In this document: one piece after another, positions 10,964-22,963 of the stretch
How positions within the stretch are numbered: position 1 is the stretch's first letter
Layout: every line of letters starts with the position of its first letter
NCBI RefSeq assembly: GCF_032854445.1
Contig: NC_088295.1
Coordinates: forward strand, 89,326,644-89,390,643
Source: Liolophura sinensis
Taxonomy: Eukaryota; Mollusca; Polyplacophora; Chitonida; Chitonidae
Length of the DNA: 64,000 bases
Direction: 5' to 3'
Translations under genes and position numbers: made by a program
Notes under the pieces: generated by a model
Databases searched by the model: none
The model's input: the letters and a program-made list of their open reading frames with translations, nothing else
What the model was told of the DNA's origin: nothing

Positions 10964-13766
10964 GTAAGTGACACGTATTATAATCTTAACCTATCAGAGA
11001 AGCAGAAAATTATTCTAGATTTTTTTTAGGACGACAATTACGTAAAATATAGACAGTGTCCAAAAGTATTTAAGGTAATTCTGATTGTCATGTCACGTTA
11101 TGTGCTGCACAGTGGCATGAGGTAATGAGTACGGCTTACCTTGATCGCTTCATATGTACGCTATACTGGTGCTATGGTGACAGTGGCTAGTTGCGCATGC
11201 TTAAATGTGAAGCCAGATGTGCCACAATTGTGAATCGCCCTGATCACGCCATGTTTCAGTATGACCCATCTCTGGTCATTACATTCTCGTCATAACTCTT
11301 TACAAGCGTTAGTGGCCCCTTGAGGTCTTTTCAGTAAACGTTTGATTTTGGACCGTTCTACTTCACACCTCTGTCCACCATGATCAATGTATCACCTACG
11401 TCAGTCAAAAAGAAAGCCGTTTTGGTTTTAGATGTTGTTTAGAACGTCAATCCTCTCAGCGTAAGCCTAGAGCATAATTCAACAGTCGTCATATGTACAG
11501 TTTGAAAACACGATCCACGCTTACCAATCCTTAATGTGTCAATCTGTGTCAATTACAGATTGAACATGATTAGTTATTATACTATATGGGCGTCGAGATG
11601 CGAATGTTAATGGTTCTGACACAGCTTTTGTAAATACAACACCATCCACGTAATGCCCGAGCTAGATAGTGTTATGAAATCATGATCGGAGGATCGAAAT
11701 CTGTGGTCTCCCTTAACCGTTATGAGTGAGCTATGCCATGTATAGGATCGTAGGCACAAATGTAGGACTAGTGTTAATCACCGCGGACTGAAAGAAAATA
11801 TTTTGTTGGAATTAATCGTTTAGAGAACATTGAGCCTAAGAGGCATATGGAGCCCGTAATGCACACATGTGGAAAATAACGACATCTGCACGCGAAGGCT
11901 TGTCTATCAGTGGTTGCTGATGAGGACGGTCATACGTGCCTACGTTTACGTTTTTTAATTCAGAAAAGACAAAAATAATACAGTCGTGACTGTACAGACT
12001 GGAGCAGGATATCATATACAAGAATTACATTTAAAATGATAATATTTTAGACCTAAAAATAATAATAATAAATCAGCAATAAAATAGAACTAAAGAAATA
12101 TGGACATGGTGGAAATGATACGTTTATTGTAGAAATTGTTGTCGTAGGAATCAGCGCTGGCTGTATTGTTCTAATATTAATATCTTACACATATTGACCG
12201 TTATGTAAAATTGTGTGATGCACCTCTCTCTGTGAGCGAGCGAGTCGCGCCACGTGCCAGTGGCATTCCTTTTGTCCCTGTTGACATCAAAGGTAGCGAC
12301 GTCGTTTATGAGGAGACAGGGTGCATTAGACCAAGCAGCGGCGATGTGAGAACCAGGAGCCGGATCGAACCGTAGGGCTTGTGAAATCTTAGCTAGTCTA
12401 CTCCCACACAAATACATAGCCTCAGTCTTTTTTAAACTAGGAGAGTACTCACCTTCGGCGTTGTATTGTTCGCCTTATTAGCCAGCACATATGTCGACTG
12501 TAATTAATACTCGTGAAGGTGTTTTTCACGTGGCGCTCAAACGCCCCGGGATGTTATCATTGCACTCACTAGGAAACCAATGACATGTTTTAGAGAAAAA
12601 TCGTTAATTGGGACTAATTAAGAGCTTAGCGCCATAGATGTTATCCGATTTCATGTCTACCAGCCAAGTTATTCTGTGTTAAATAACGGTGGATTGACGC
12701 AAGTGCTACCTACACTAATGCGTAAAGCTCTAATTGCGGACATACGACTGTTTTAGGACGCTAACCGGGAGAAGCATGTCACCTGATTTGCTTACAAGGG
12801 CTCATGGGGGAAATGTGGTCAGATTTATGTTTTGTCGAAAGCGTACTAAGCTTCATGTAATCATCCGCCATACTCTTCTTCATATTTTACTCACTAAGCA
12901 CACTGCACAATGATTCCCTGATAACTAACCTATCAATCAACCAGTCAAGCAATTAATCAGTGAAAACATCCACCAGTCTTTGTACCCAGTGGTAACAGGC
13001 CTCTAGTACACTGACTGCAACCGAAATGGTCTGTCAGTTTAAGCCAGTATTAATAAAATATGCAACTGTAACACTCTACACCCCCGTCATCGCTGCCACA
13101 CAGACATACCACCCTGCAGCTTCATCGAGGCCACTGAAATATTAATGTGGGTGGATTACTCGCTACTATAACAGTGATGGGGATCAGTTTGTGTTACACA
13201 ACAAGACCGATATGTCGGCTCCATCAGCGAAATGACATCGTGCCACACAGCATGTCTGTCAATAATAAATAATATTGTAATAATTAAACACCGAGTGAGC
13301 CAGTTTGAATGGGTGTTGTATCTAGCCGATGGAGTCAGTCATTAAGCGGACATGTCTGATCGTATTACGTGATCTAACCACTACTGACATCGGCCACAAA
13401 CTTGAGGTGGGAATTGGACTCTAATTATACAAAGCTAATAATTCAGGGAAAATGCCTGTATATGACTGGGGAATGTATTTTCAGCTAGATCATACTTTCC
13501 GTGATGGCAAGAACGTGGTTACCGGCTAACCCGGTTTGAGGAACCTACCCAGCTCTGTATACCAGACACCCATCGTCCCCAGCTGGTTGCTGACCGCTGT
13601 GGACATATCCGCTGGGTCTATAAATTTCATGACCTCGTGTTGCCAATTCGACAGGGAAAGCAATCGGAAGTACGCCAAAGCTCACGAAAGAGATCTTTGG
13701 TTATCATCAGATTGTCTGGACGAATAAAGTTTAGATTTAATCCACTCGACGATTTCTTTTCACAAG
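10964..13766. other. Probable intron or intergenic DNA
   Basis: There is no tandem array. A minus-strand frame at 12151-12417 contains GGTTCGATCC, which fits a Pol III B box, but the expected A box at the right spacing is not convincing, so no tRNA or SINE is called. The rest is AT-rich with short AAT runs near 12060 and 13265. Confidence 0.45.
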
Positions 13767-13924
13767 GACATGCCAGGAAGGCTTCAAATCGTGATCAGAC
13801 TTTTTGGACTTGCGGGCAATACAGTCGACTTCTGCCCCAGTGTCATTCCAGTGGGAACAATCCCAGGTCTGGAGCGTTTCAATTACAACATCCATGATTG
13901 CCGCATAGACGAAGCTGGTGGGAA
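13767..13924 (+). CDS. Candidate internal coding exon
   Basis: The segment follows a pyrimidine-rich acceptor (ATTTCTTTTCACAAG) and ends at a consensus donor (GTAAGT from 13925). From 13767 it is open in phase 0 and reads DMPGRLQIVIRLFG, then LAGNTVDFCPSVIPVGTIPG, then LERFNYNIHDCRIDEAGG. Two Cys residues and the hydrophobic/polar alternation look protein-like. No family is recognised. The strong donor leaves phase 2, which does not fit the exon at 16062. A weaker donor at 13918 (GTGGGA) leaves phase 1 and does fit, giving ...DEAG/LGAKL. Otherwise an exon is missing between them. A frame stop lies just upstream (13725), consistent with an intron boundary. Confidence 0.42.
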
Positions 13925-15048
13925 GTAAGTGCAACGCTGTTAGTTAGCATGACATTGGCAATAACCTCTCATATCGTGCGAGCTTTAATAGGCCATCACT
14001 TGTAAAAGGTGCTGTATGGAGATAAATGGTGACATTAAATAGTTTACTATGGATAAACATAAGTAAAAACACGCGAAACCTATAGCTTCATGTTGCTAAA
14101 AAAGAAATAATTCATAAACAACTGTTTGCATAAATCGGTTTGTCCTTTTCTGTGTTTAGATAATATATAGATTTATTTTATTTAATATGTTTTGCTTGGT
14201 ACCAGAATCAACACATCGACACTGGTTCTGACTGTCAAGAGGTCACAAACAAATTTACATACATTTTTCTATCAACAAATCATTAGAAAATGTCTGTTTT
14301 TATGTTTTCGGCAGAAACTCTATGCTTAGATAACCAACGTACCGTTTGTCAGCCAAGATAATCGTTTTATATAACATTTCATTTTTCTAAAGAAATTTCT
14401 TTAAGAAAAAGAAAACATTCTATTAAGTAGAAATGTGGTAATATGTTGGAACAGATGAACACGTGATTCACTTCACTCCTGGTATGTTTGTGGACTATAG
14501 AATTCTCCAGGCAACTAACTGCTAGCCAATAATAGAGTATGGCATGACCCGTCGAAGGTCGTTCCATGTACGCGTTGTCTGCATAAATCAGTTTGCCAGA
14601 AAACAGTATCTGAAAATGTCGGGTTACCTATCTTGATTATTGCTTCTATTCAATTTTTATAGGTTTAACATTTTAACAAATGTATTATATCGAGCACAGT
14701 GAGCGTCATTCGGTTTGACAGTAATTATAAGAGTAAGGTGAAAGTATTGGTACGTAATTTGTCTACATTAAAAAGTGAATGCGACGAAGGTCAGATCAGT
14801 CCGCTTTGGGAAGCCAAAGCCGGACGTTACTAATATAAACGGATATAGCACTGTTAGTTGTGCACCATACGATGATGACGAACACTGTATAACGTAATCC
14901 GGACGATATGATGAGTATCACACTGTTAATAGAGCACAATACGATGATGGAAAAGTGTGAATATGTAAATATGTGGGACGATAAACTGGGAATATCAGAG
15001 TGAGAATTATACAGAGAGTTGGGGATAAACTTGCCAGGGTGACGCGAG
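13925..15048. other. Probable intron, unique sequence
   Basis: AT-rich DNA contains no array, no SINE and only chance-length frames. It lies between two candidate exons of the same plus-strand model. From about 14780 the sequence begins to resemble the diverged left edge of the 66-bp array, for example CGATGATG and ATCAGAGTGAGAATTATACA. Confidence 0.45.
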
Positions 15049-15600
15049 GACATCAGAGTGAGACATGTACGGAGAAACATGGGTATCTTAATGTGGACTG
15101 TGCAGTAAACTGAGGAGATCGGAGTGAGACATGTACGGAGAAACATGGGTATCTTAATGTGGACTGTGCAGTAAACTGAGGACATCAGAGTGAGACGTGT
15201 ACGGAGAAACATGGGTATCTTAATGTGGACTGTGCAGTAAACTGAGGACATCAGAGTGAGACGTGTACGGAGAAACATGGGTATCTTAATGTGGACTGTG
15301 CAGTAAACTGAGGACATCAGAGTGAGACGTGTACGGAGAAACATGGGTATCTTAATGTGGACTGTGCAGTAAACTGAGGACATCAGAGTGAGACGTGTAC
15401 GGAGAAACACGGATATCTTAATGTGGACTGTGCAGTAAACTGAGGACATCAGAGTGAGACATTTACGGAGAAACATGGGTATCTTAATGTGGACTGTGCA
15501 GTAAACTGAGGACATCGGAGTGAGACATGTACGGAGAAACATGGGTATCTTAATGTGGACTGTGCAGTAAACTGAGGACATCAGAGTGAGAAATGTACAG
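15049..15600. repeat. 66-bp minisatellite, about 8 copies
   Basis: Units start every 66 bases (15049, 15115, 15181, 15247 and so on) and read GACATCAGAGTGAGACATGT, ACGGAGAAACATGGGTATCT, TAATGTGGACTGTGCAGTAA, ACTGAG. Differences are single bases. The unit is 22 codons long, so one minus-strand frame stays open for about 320 codons with a repeated VYCTVHIKIPMFLRT motif. I regard that frame as a by-product of the unit length and not as a gene. Confidence 0.96.
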
Positions 15601-15975
15601 AAAGGTGTGGACATCTCCATGAGGATGACACGGTAAACTAAGGGCGTCAGAGAGAGAAATTTGGTTATAACGGTGAAGATGGCACGGTAAACTAAGGGCG
15701 CAGGAGAGAGTAATGTGGACACAAGTGTGAGGATGGCACGGTAAACTAAGGGCATCAGAGAGAGAAATTTGGATAAAACCGTGAGGATGGCACTTTAAAC
15801 TAAGGGTGTCAGAGAGAGAAATGTGTATGCAACCATGAGGATGGCTCGGTAAACTAAAGGCATTAGAGAGAGAAATGTGGACACAACCGTGAGGATGGCT
15901 TGGTAAACTAAGGGCATCAGAGTGAGAAATGTGGATACAACCGTGACAATGGCATGGTAAGTTAAGACATCAGAG
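15601..15975. repeat. 54-bp minisatellite related to the 66-bp array
   Basis: Seven copies have starts spaced 54 bases (GGTAAAC at 15632, 15686, 15740 and so on). The unit reads GGTAAACTAAGGGCATCAGA, GAGAGAAATGTGGACACAAC, CGTGAGGATGGCAC. It aligns with the neighbouring 66-bp unit (AGTAAACTGAGGACATCAGA) but is 12 bases shorter. The two arrays therefore look like diverged branches of one repeat. Confidence 0.93.
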
Positions 15976-16061
15976 AAAGAAGAAGTTCGTTAGGAATTTA
16001 CATCGTTTCCTCCCAATATGCTTTACGAATTTTATCTAACCTGGCGTGGGATACGTTTCAG

Positions 16062-16204
16062 GCCTTGGTGCTAAACTTGTGTACTCCAACGCCGGGCTGA
16101 TCAATGGCGGACGTGTACCCAAGACCGGTCAGTGTATGAACAGAAACTCCATTACATCTATCTTCGCTCACTTCCTGAAGGAAGCGTTTGACGGACTCCA
16201 TTAA
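16062..16204 (+). CDS. Candidate terminal coding exon
   Basis: After an acceptor (ATACGTTTCAG) and two leading bases the frame reads LGAKLVYSNAGLINGG, then RVPKTGQCMNRNS, then ITSIFAHFLKEAFDGLH, and stops at TAA 16202-16204. The other two frames close within a few codons. It is the natural end of the plus-strand model that includes 13767-13924; a phase-1 join from the weak donor at 13918 keeps the frame. An AATAAA lies at 16751-16756, rather far downstream. Repeated Asn and Gly and a single Cys are visible, but no family is recognised. Expressed sequence would be needed to confirm it. Confidence 0.42.
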
Positions 16205-17026
16205 TGACAACGTATCCACCACATTATAGAAGCACGGTTGGTCTAATGCTTCACAGAACCCTTGGCTGGCTATATCATAAAAGGAGAATTGATCAATTCA
16301 TCAAAGACAGCCGATATTGTGACCGCGGAAGCCGCCGTTCTAAAAGCTCCATTTTAAAAAGCATCAATATGGACGGCATAAAAAATGTATACGTAACAAA
16401 CATTTGCCTTTACTTTTTACTTGAAATCTTGGCTAAAGCAATTTTCTTAGGTCTTGCGTGATATTTGATTCAGGATGACCTGTTTTAACGCGCAACAAAT
16501 CACAAACAGAAAAACGTTTCTTCAAAACGACGTTAGTTCAAACTTTAACAGTGAATATTCTCTAAACGTCTGAAGCAACTTATGTGTAGTTCGTTCACTT
16601 AAGCAAAGTGATACATGTCCCCAGTTATATTAATTAATACTTAAAGTGTAACCATAAAAAAATGTGAGGGAACTTTTAGAACTTTAGCGCACACCCTCCA
16701 AAGTCATTCAGAGAACCTCAGCAGACGAAAGAAAGCTTTCAAACAATATCAATAAATATTGACCGCTTAAAGTAAGCCTGATATTAACCATTTGATTTCT
16801 GATTCATGTTTTCTATTGTTCTGTGTTGAGCTTAGTGTATTAAATTAAAATACATCAAACTAACATTCTTAGTTCATGCTATCGTATTCGATGCAGCGTC
16901 GCGCTTCACAAAAAATGCGTTGCCCTTCGTGTTCCGGTACATAACTTCCATGGCAACCACGCCGCCAAAATACATGTAGTTACATAATTTTAGCGTTACA
17001 TGTGCTCTGTGAAACGCAACCCAGGG
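16205..17026. other. Possible 3'UTR and intergenic DNA
   Basis: If the exon at 16062 is real, this contains its 3'UTR, with AATAAA at 16751-16756. A frame at 16204-16461 starts on the stop of that exon in another frame and has no supporting feature. The rest is AT-rich. Confidence 0.35.
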
Positions 17027-17149
17027 GGCTGTTTCTCAAGGGGTCATAGCGTTACGCCGGTCTAATCACCATGACGTCCCATACTGACGGCATACGTCGC
17101 CTTGGCATTTGCAACCGGCGTAACGTTACGACCCCTTTGAGAAACAGTC
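17027..17149. mobile_element. Short inverted-repeat transposon (MITE)
   Basis: About 123 bp has terminal inverted repeats of roughly 35 bp. The left end reads GGCTGTTTCTCAAGGGGTCA and the right end reverse-complements to GACTGTTTCTCAAAGGGGTC; the inner parts (GCGTTACGCCGGT against ACCGGCGTAACG) also pair. CCCAGGG directly flanks both ends (17020-17026 and 17150-17156), a 7-bp target duplication with a further 8th base mismatched. There is no coding capacity. TSD length and ends starting with GG would fit Merlin or other 8-bp TSD families. The family assignment is inference. Confidence 0.85.
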
Positions 17150-17217
17150 CCCAGGGCTTTACGTAAACCTATAGCCTCACACGTTTTCGAAGGCACAGGA
17201 TTTGTTCAGAGAAAGGA

Positions 17218-17349
17218 AATTTTGACTTGTGGATGTGCCTCAAGAGAAATATCAAAGGTCAACCCTGTTCCGATATGTTCGATCATCAAAAAGGTGCGGC
17301 GCTGTGCCAGCGACTCTAAGGTACAGGTTCCCGTGCTCATTTTCTCTGT
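17218..17349 (-). CDS. Weak 43-codon open frame
   Basis: On the minus strand an ATG at 17349 opens MSTGTCTLESLAQRRTFLM, then IEHIGTGLTFDISLEAHPQV, ending KISFL and TGA. The frame is open upstream to 17400 as well. The plus strand over the same DNA is also open for about 60 codons, so strand and coding status are ambiguous. No motif is recognised. Confidence 0.13.
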
Positions 17350-17419
17350 TTGTGAAAGTTTGGCAGGAAGCTGGCGGTTTGGCGGATGGGATCTCAGCAC
17401 AACTTAGAGGCAACTGACT

Positions 17420-18680
17420 TGGGAATCCTCACTGGATCCGTTAGTACTAATTACCAATAGAACTTCAAACCCGACTATTATGACGGGTTAGAAAGAAGCA
17501 TAACAGTGACAGAGAATGATGTGGGAAATTGGAAGCCTTACAAAAGCAATGTAATATTTCAGGATTTCGGCATGGAGACATTGTATCCCCCACTTAAATC
17601 TGCTGGCAATAACGAAGTCTTGTGTGATGTATTCCCGAGATTAACCTAATACGGGCATCTTGGAGTGTGAACCCGAAGCATGCCACACGATCTCGTGATA
17701 CCAGCAAATATACCGTCTGTGGAAACTCTCCCGATGATAAAGCTGACAAGTGTGTGTGTAACAATGGAATCTCATCTTTACTATAAGCGCAGAGATAACA
17801 ATTGTTTATGGAGTGAAAAGTTAAGTTACAATCGTACTGTTCTGCCCATCGACCCTCTCCTTGACAATGTTGTTCTTCCTTCAGAAGGGAGTTTTACTGA
17901 CATACCACTGATCCGCACTGGCGACTTCATTGTTTATGCTGCCCGGATCGGTACTAACTCTGATTGATTTAGCAATCAGCATTAGTACGTCATAACTGTT
18001 TTTACTAAAGTACTGTTCGTAGGCCTGGGTAATTGACATTTACATTAAGAGAGGACGTCTTCCGAGTCACTCGACATATCGAGCTGGATACGAACGCCAG
18101 GTGCGGATGGCTCCCCACACCATAGAAAAGGACCGCCGATTGTCGTGGAGGGGTGATGTGGCGTGCCCCACGCTTCCTGGCAAGTCCACTGACTTCAGTG
18201 GCTTTGCGCGGAGTAGCCAGACCACGCCTACTAATCATTTTAAATTGGCGGTGTAACCGTTTGATATAACTTTTGATAATAATAAATCCGTACTTCCTCC
18301 TAGGTTATCAAGTGCCTATCGAACTGATAACTTTGGGTTGTCTTGGGCGCATAAAAATGTTTTTGGATTCCGTGTGTGCTTATTATTTTGAACTAAATCT
18401 TGTCAATGGAGCACTGAGGTAGGTCATCTATACTTTTCGAAGTCTCTGGAAGATGAGATATTTTAAAACCACCAATTCTGAACGTAGCATCTTGGTAGAT
18501 GAATGTTAATGTCAACACACTTCAGTTAGAAAAATTGTTTCGGCATCCGCTGTATGTATGTAGAACTCTGAAGGCTTGGTCTTTATGAACACAGTTCTTT
18601 TTTGGTAGATCACAACAGATCCTTGTAATCCGTAATTCAAATCGCTAGAGATATTAAGACATGAAGACCTTTAAAAAAGC
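17420..18680. other. Non-coding stretch
   Basis: An ATG frame at 17680-17967 (95 codons) is within chance length and has no recognised motif. At 18186-18201 there is a perfect 7-bp palindromic stem (CCACTGA, TCAGTGG). The GC-richer part at 18040-18240 looks like a degenerate element, but I cannot assign it. Confidence 0.4.
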
Positions 18681-18684
18681 TAAC

Positions 18685-19425
18685 ATGTGATGACCACTTC
18701 AGATGATGTACAGGTGCTGACGTGTGATGATAACTTTGTACACGCACTCACGTATGATAACTTTGAACTGATGTGTCATGACAAATTTGTACGTACTGAG
18801 TGTGATAACTTTGTGCTGATACTTTTGCACAGGTTCTGATATAAGATGATAACAGTGTCTAGGTGCTGACATGTGATGAGAACTCTGCACATTTGCTGAC
18901 GTGTGTTCATAGCTTTATATAGGCGCTGACGTGTGATGACAACTTTGTACAGGTGCAGGAGTGTGATGACAACTTTGTACAGGTGCTGACGTGCGATGAC
19001 AACTTTGCACAGTTGCTGAAATATGAATACTATTCTGTAAAAATGACGACCCTGTACATGTGTTGATTGGGGAAACGTTGTCGTTTATACACGAAGACTT
19101 CTCTGCCGATGGAGTGGAATGTGAAGACATCTCTGCAGGTGCTGAAATGTGAAGACATCTCCGTACAGGTACTGGAATGTGAAGATAGCTGTGTACAGGT
19201 GCTGAAATGTGAAGGCAGTACTGCACATGGGCTGGAATGCGAAGAAATTTATATACAGGCTCTGGAATATAAAGACATCTCTGTACAGGTGCTGGAATGT
19301 AAAGACATCTCTCTACAGGTGCTGGAGTGTAAAAATATCTCTGTACATAGGCTTGAATGTGAGGACAGCTGTCTACATAGGCTGGAATGTGAGAACAGCT
19401 CTGTACATGTTTAAACAGCTCTTTA
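18685..19425. repeat. Two adjoining about 30-bp minisatellites
   Basis: The left part (18685-19020) repeats GTGTGATGACAACTTTGTAC followed by AGGTGCTGAC. The right part (19085-19425) repeats a 30-bp unit ACAGGTGCTGGAATGTGAAG, ACATCTCTGT. Both share ACAGGTGCTG, so they are probably branches of one repeat. The 30-bp unit keeps frames open on both strands (a QVLECEDIS-like decapeptide). I take these as artefacts of a unit divisible by three. Confidence 0.9.
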
Positions 19426-19429
19426 CGTG

Positions 19430-22400
19430 TTTAATCGGGTTAAGCGGAATTAGATTGATACTGTGGAACTTAAGAAACTCGGAGTGAAGGCTTTTGGTGA
19501 AATGACATTGACAAACTCCTTGTTGCAACAACTGAAGTGAAGTTCATTCTAATGGTCCCAAGACACACAGGATCCAACAAGTGCTGCAATGCAAGATAAG
19601 TAATCTGCACGCCATATGCAGAACCCTTCGGTACATTGCTATCCAAGTAGGGATAAATACAATTTTAAAATTGAAACTACCTTTATCCCTCTTGTCGTAA
19701 AGTCTGTAAGAGAGGAAAATGATTGTGTCTTTGTACAAACACAAGTCCAGATAAAATGTAGCATCTGGAGAGTTTCTCGTTAACCCAGTGAAGGTGGATA
19801 TATATGTTTCACAACCTTTACTATATATGGGTTGTTTAAAGCTAACAGGTTATCACTAAACATTTTGCACCAATTGTATGGTATTTAGGTTGTGCACAGG
19901 TTGCAGATGCTCTTGACAGTATACGGACTAACAATACGGGCACTTCAAAATACTGACTTGGATTGAATATTTTAAAACATTGTCTTCTTGCCGCAATTAG
20001 GGTATTTAAACTGTAAACTCTTTCATGAATATATATATGTTCTATTTTAACGCCTTGATACTTCGTTTTCGCGCTGATCATGTTTTGACTCTGGATCCTG
20101 GCTGTTACATTTCCCGAGGCATGTGTTTTTAATTAAGAAATGCCTTTTTGGGGGGACCAGCACGAATTACCCGTATGTGTACCTGCATGGCCAGAGGCAT
20201 ATATAATAGCTATCTATGTGCCCCTTGTCCAAGGAATGCCTGACCCAAACCTTGCCGAGCCACAAAAAACTGCTGTTCTTCAAAGAAAGGCGACGAACAT
20301 CGCATGAAAAAAACAGAACAATTTTCGTGTGAAGAGATAGGCATTTAGATGTCAGTGTCAGGGAAGGTAATAGTATAGGGGGCTATGGCAGTTTTGACAG
20401 AGCTTTTGCGGTCCACAATACTCGGGCCATTAGGAAAATTGGCAATGGAACAATCTGTTGGAAGGGATGTGACGGTTAGCCTGTAATCCGCTTCATGGCG
20501 TCACCATCACTGAGGTGCAGAAAAAATTGGACTTCATCACTCTGTAATCGGTTTTACCAAGGCGCACAGTCATTCCGCGAGTAAATATCTAACAAACGTG
20601 GTCCTAATCAGTCACGCACTTCAATTTGGCAACACCATGCTGTCAGTTCTGTCAGCAAAATTGAGTTCCCTAGTCCCTATATCGACATCTTATCTCTCAT
20701 AGCATGTTATACATATTCAGATGTCTTCATTAATTTTTTCTGTTAAGAAAAAAAACGATCAAAGATTCAGTGTAATAGATAAGAGAAGTTATGTTGTGGT
20801 TTTGTGGGAGAGGTGTGATTCAGCTGAGTTTGCAGAGAGTTTGCAAGAAAGATAAATAGTCTAATCGAGCCACAAATTCATATTCTTTTATACCTTGCTT
20901 GCTGTAAGTTTTTAAACGCTTACAACTTGAGTTACCCAAAACAGGTACAGGGTACCAATTGAGGAGAGCAAAACTGACATTCCATGCGTGACATCTAACG
21001 ATGGAGTCAGTCGAAAACAGGGATGAGATTCGTAAAAATATCTCAAGCTTTTAGTTTTAGGGGGATGAAATCATGAATAAAAGACATGTTTAAAAGTGTT
21101 GTACTGATTTTGTGCATGTCTCTGATGTCTTTTAATACACCTCGTTCTGGTTGATGGTCATACATCAAAGAGGCCCAAACGGCGTGTAATGAAGACAATG
21201 GTGCAACAAACACAGTCCCCTCGAGCCAGAACAGCCATTAGCTTCGAATACCATCAAACAGGGACAAATTGCAGCATGCAACAAACAACCAGGCGCAACT
21301 AAGAAGCCTGATTTGAATCGTGTCTTTTTCTTCCACAAAAACAACCTTCGACGCTCGATAAGCGCACAGTCCGTTTGCTGCTTGTATGGCTGGGCACAAA
21401 AGATGCAGACTGTTTGTGAAGCGTATCCCGGATAAAACAACTTTGATTGATGGTTGAAACACGCCAAAAACGCTTGCATTTAGCGGAGAATAATGAGGCC
21501 ATTATCACAGCTCATCCAACTCACAAACGACTAGACCAAGATGGGTAATTCTTGTTTATTTCGGCTGTCAGCTTTTCGCCGTGACCCCCGTATGGCGTTT
21601 TCTTCTAAAATATGGGGTGTCTCCCAAAAGCCACTCAAGGGTAACGAACGGCTCATAACCTTGGAAGCTCGGGTGTGAGATGGCAGCCACCCGGGCGAGG
21701 TGACCAGGGATTGGGTCTTGGGGGTGTTTGCTATACAGGATAGTTCCCTGTGATTGGTCATAAAGAGACGACGTACGCTGGATCCATTGTCTTCACCTCT
21801 CAAACTCCATTGAACAGTCCTGAGCTGAAGATTAAGCGCCGACCTCTCCTCGAGGATATCAAGAATGTAGCCTACCGCAAGGTTTCAATGGACACCATCT
21901 CGTGTTGCAGAGAGCATTTGAGCTTGAGTAGTAGAATCATGATGTGACGACACATAGACCACGACAATTTGTTTTATTGTAATCCGGGGATTTTGTATGG
22001 CTCGTGATTGATCTGTTTGCCATTGGTAGGGATGTGTGTTACTGATTCGCCCATTTGATGGGGCGTGTAAGTATCAGTGGGAGGGATTGTTTTACTCGTG
22101 GGATGGGGGAGGCTGATTGATAGATTGCTAGTGTAATCGAACCCCGAATTGATCGATCGATTTATGAACTGTTAGACATTTTTAGACATGAGAGATGAGC
22201 CCCCTGGCAAAGGTGGAGGCCTGGGGCTGGTCTACACGGCTACAATCCCCAAACATTAGTTCAGCTCAGCTAATCACATCAATACAAAAAGGTGAGCCAC
22301 AGGTAGAGAGTCGTGGCACGCCAAGCAGGGTCAGCATTGCTGTCGCCACTTTTCTTAGTCAAAGAGTCACCTGCTGTAGAAGTACAGCTGGTTCTCAATA

Positions 22401-22960
22401 CGAAATGATGAAAAATTTCATCTGAGATGATTGTCGTGAAGAGTTGAAAACAATGGTAGCTGTTAGTTCTGAACGTGTCGTCCAAGTCAACAATCTGGTT
22501 AATGCGGAAATGAGAACGCCGAGTTTAGAAATCAATACATCTTAGGGTCAGGGCTGCCTGGGTGATCCATTTCCCGTCCCTACCCCAGAACATCCTCTCT
22601 CACAACATGATTTATTTACGGCTAATGTTAACCCCTATCAAGCCGCAGATTGAGCAGCATGCGGACTGTAGCCTGCCTAGGGGTTAACGTAGAGACACAC
22701 GGGATCGATGGGTTTCTTACTGAAATTGACGTGCTATGACTCTATCTTCCTGTCAGCGGCTTAAAAAGTTGCTTAAGGTTATCAAAAGATACGTCGGCCA
22801 CTGCTCAAAGACGGTAAGCACAGATGTTAGAATTAAATGCTGGCATGAACTAATGTTGTTACTCAAACTAAAATGCTAGTGCGAAGTGGACCAGTGCCGA
22901 TGTTGCCAGTGAGGGACTGTTTTTATTGATCGACAGGAAACAAATACCAATTTGACGTAC
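19430..22960. other. Non-coding stretch with a 62-bp inverted-repeat structure
   Basis: No gene is supported. Several frames of 60-105 codons at 21.1-21.9 kb overlap each other on both strands without splice or motif support. At 22627-22688 the 11-bp arms GTTAACCCCTA and TAGGGGTTAAC enclose 40 bases, a possible cruciform or the relic of a small element. Confidence 0.4.
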
Positions 22961-22963
22961 AAC

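Noticed and set aside
12340-12420. tRNA gene or SINE head on the minus strand
   Set aside because: GGTTCGATCC fits a B box, but no acceptable A box lies at the right distance and no cloverleaf can be drawn.
14796-15755. 319-codon minus-strand open frame
   Set aside because: It lies on the 66-bp and 54-bp arrays. Units divisible by three keep frames open, and the repeats drift like non-coding DNA.
17680-17967. 95-codon ATG frame
   Set aside because: About a dozen frames this long are expected by chance in the window, and it has no motif or splice support.
21165-21803. Cluster of minus-strand frames up to 104 codons
   Set aside because: Three overlapping frames exclude one another and none has a recognisable motif or splice boundary.
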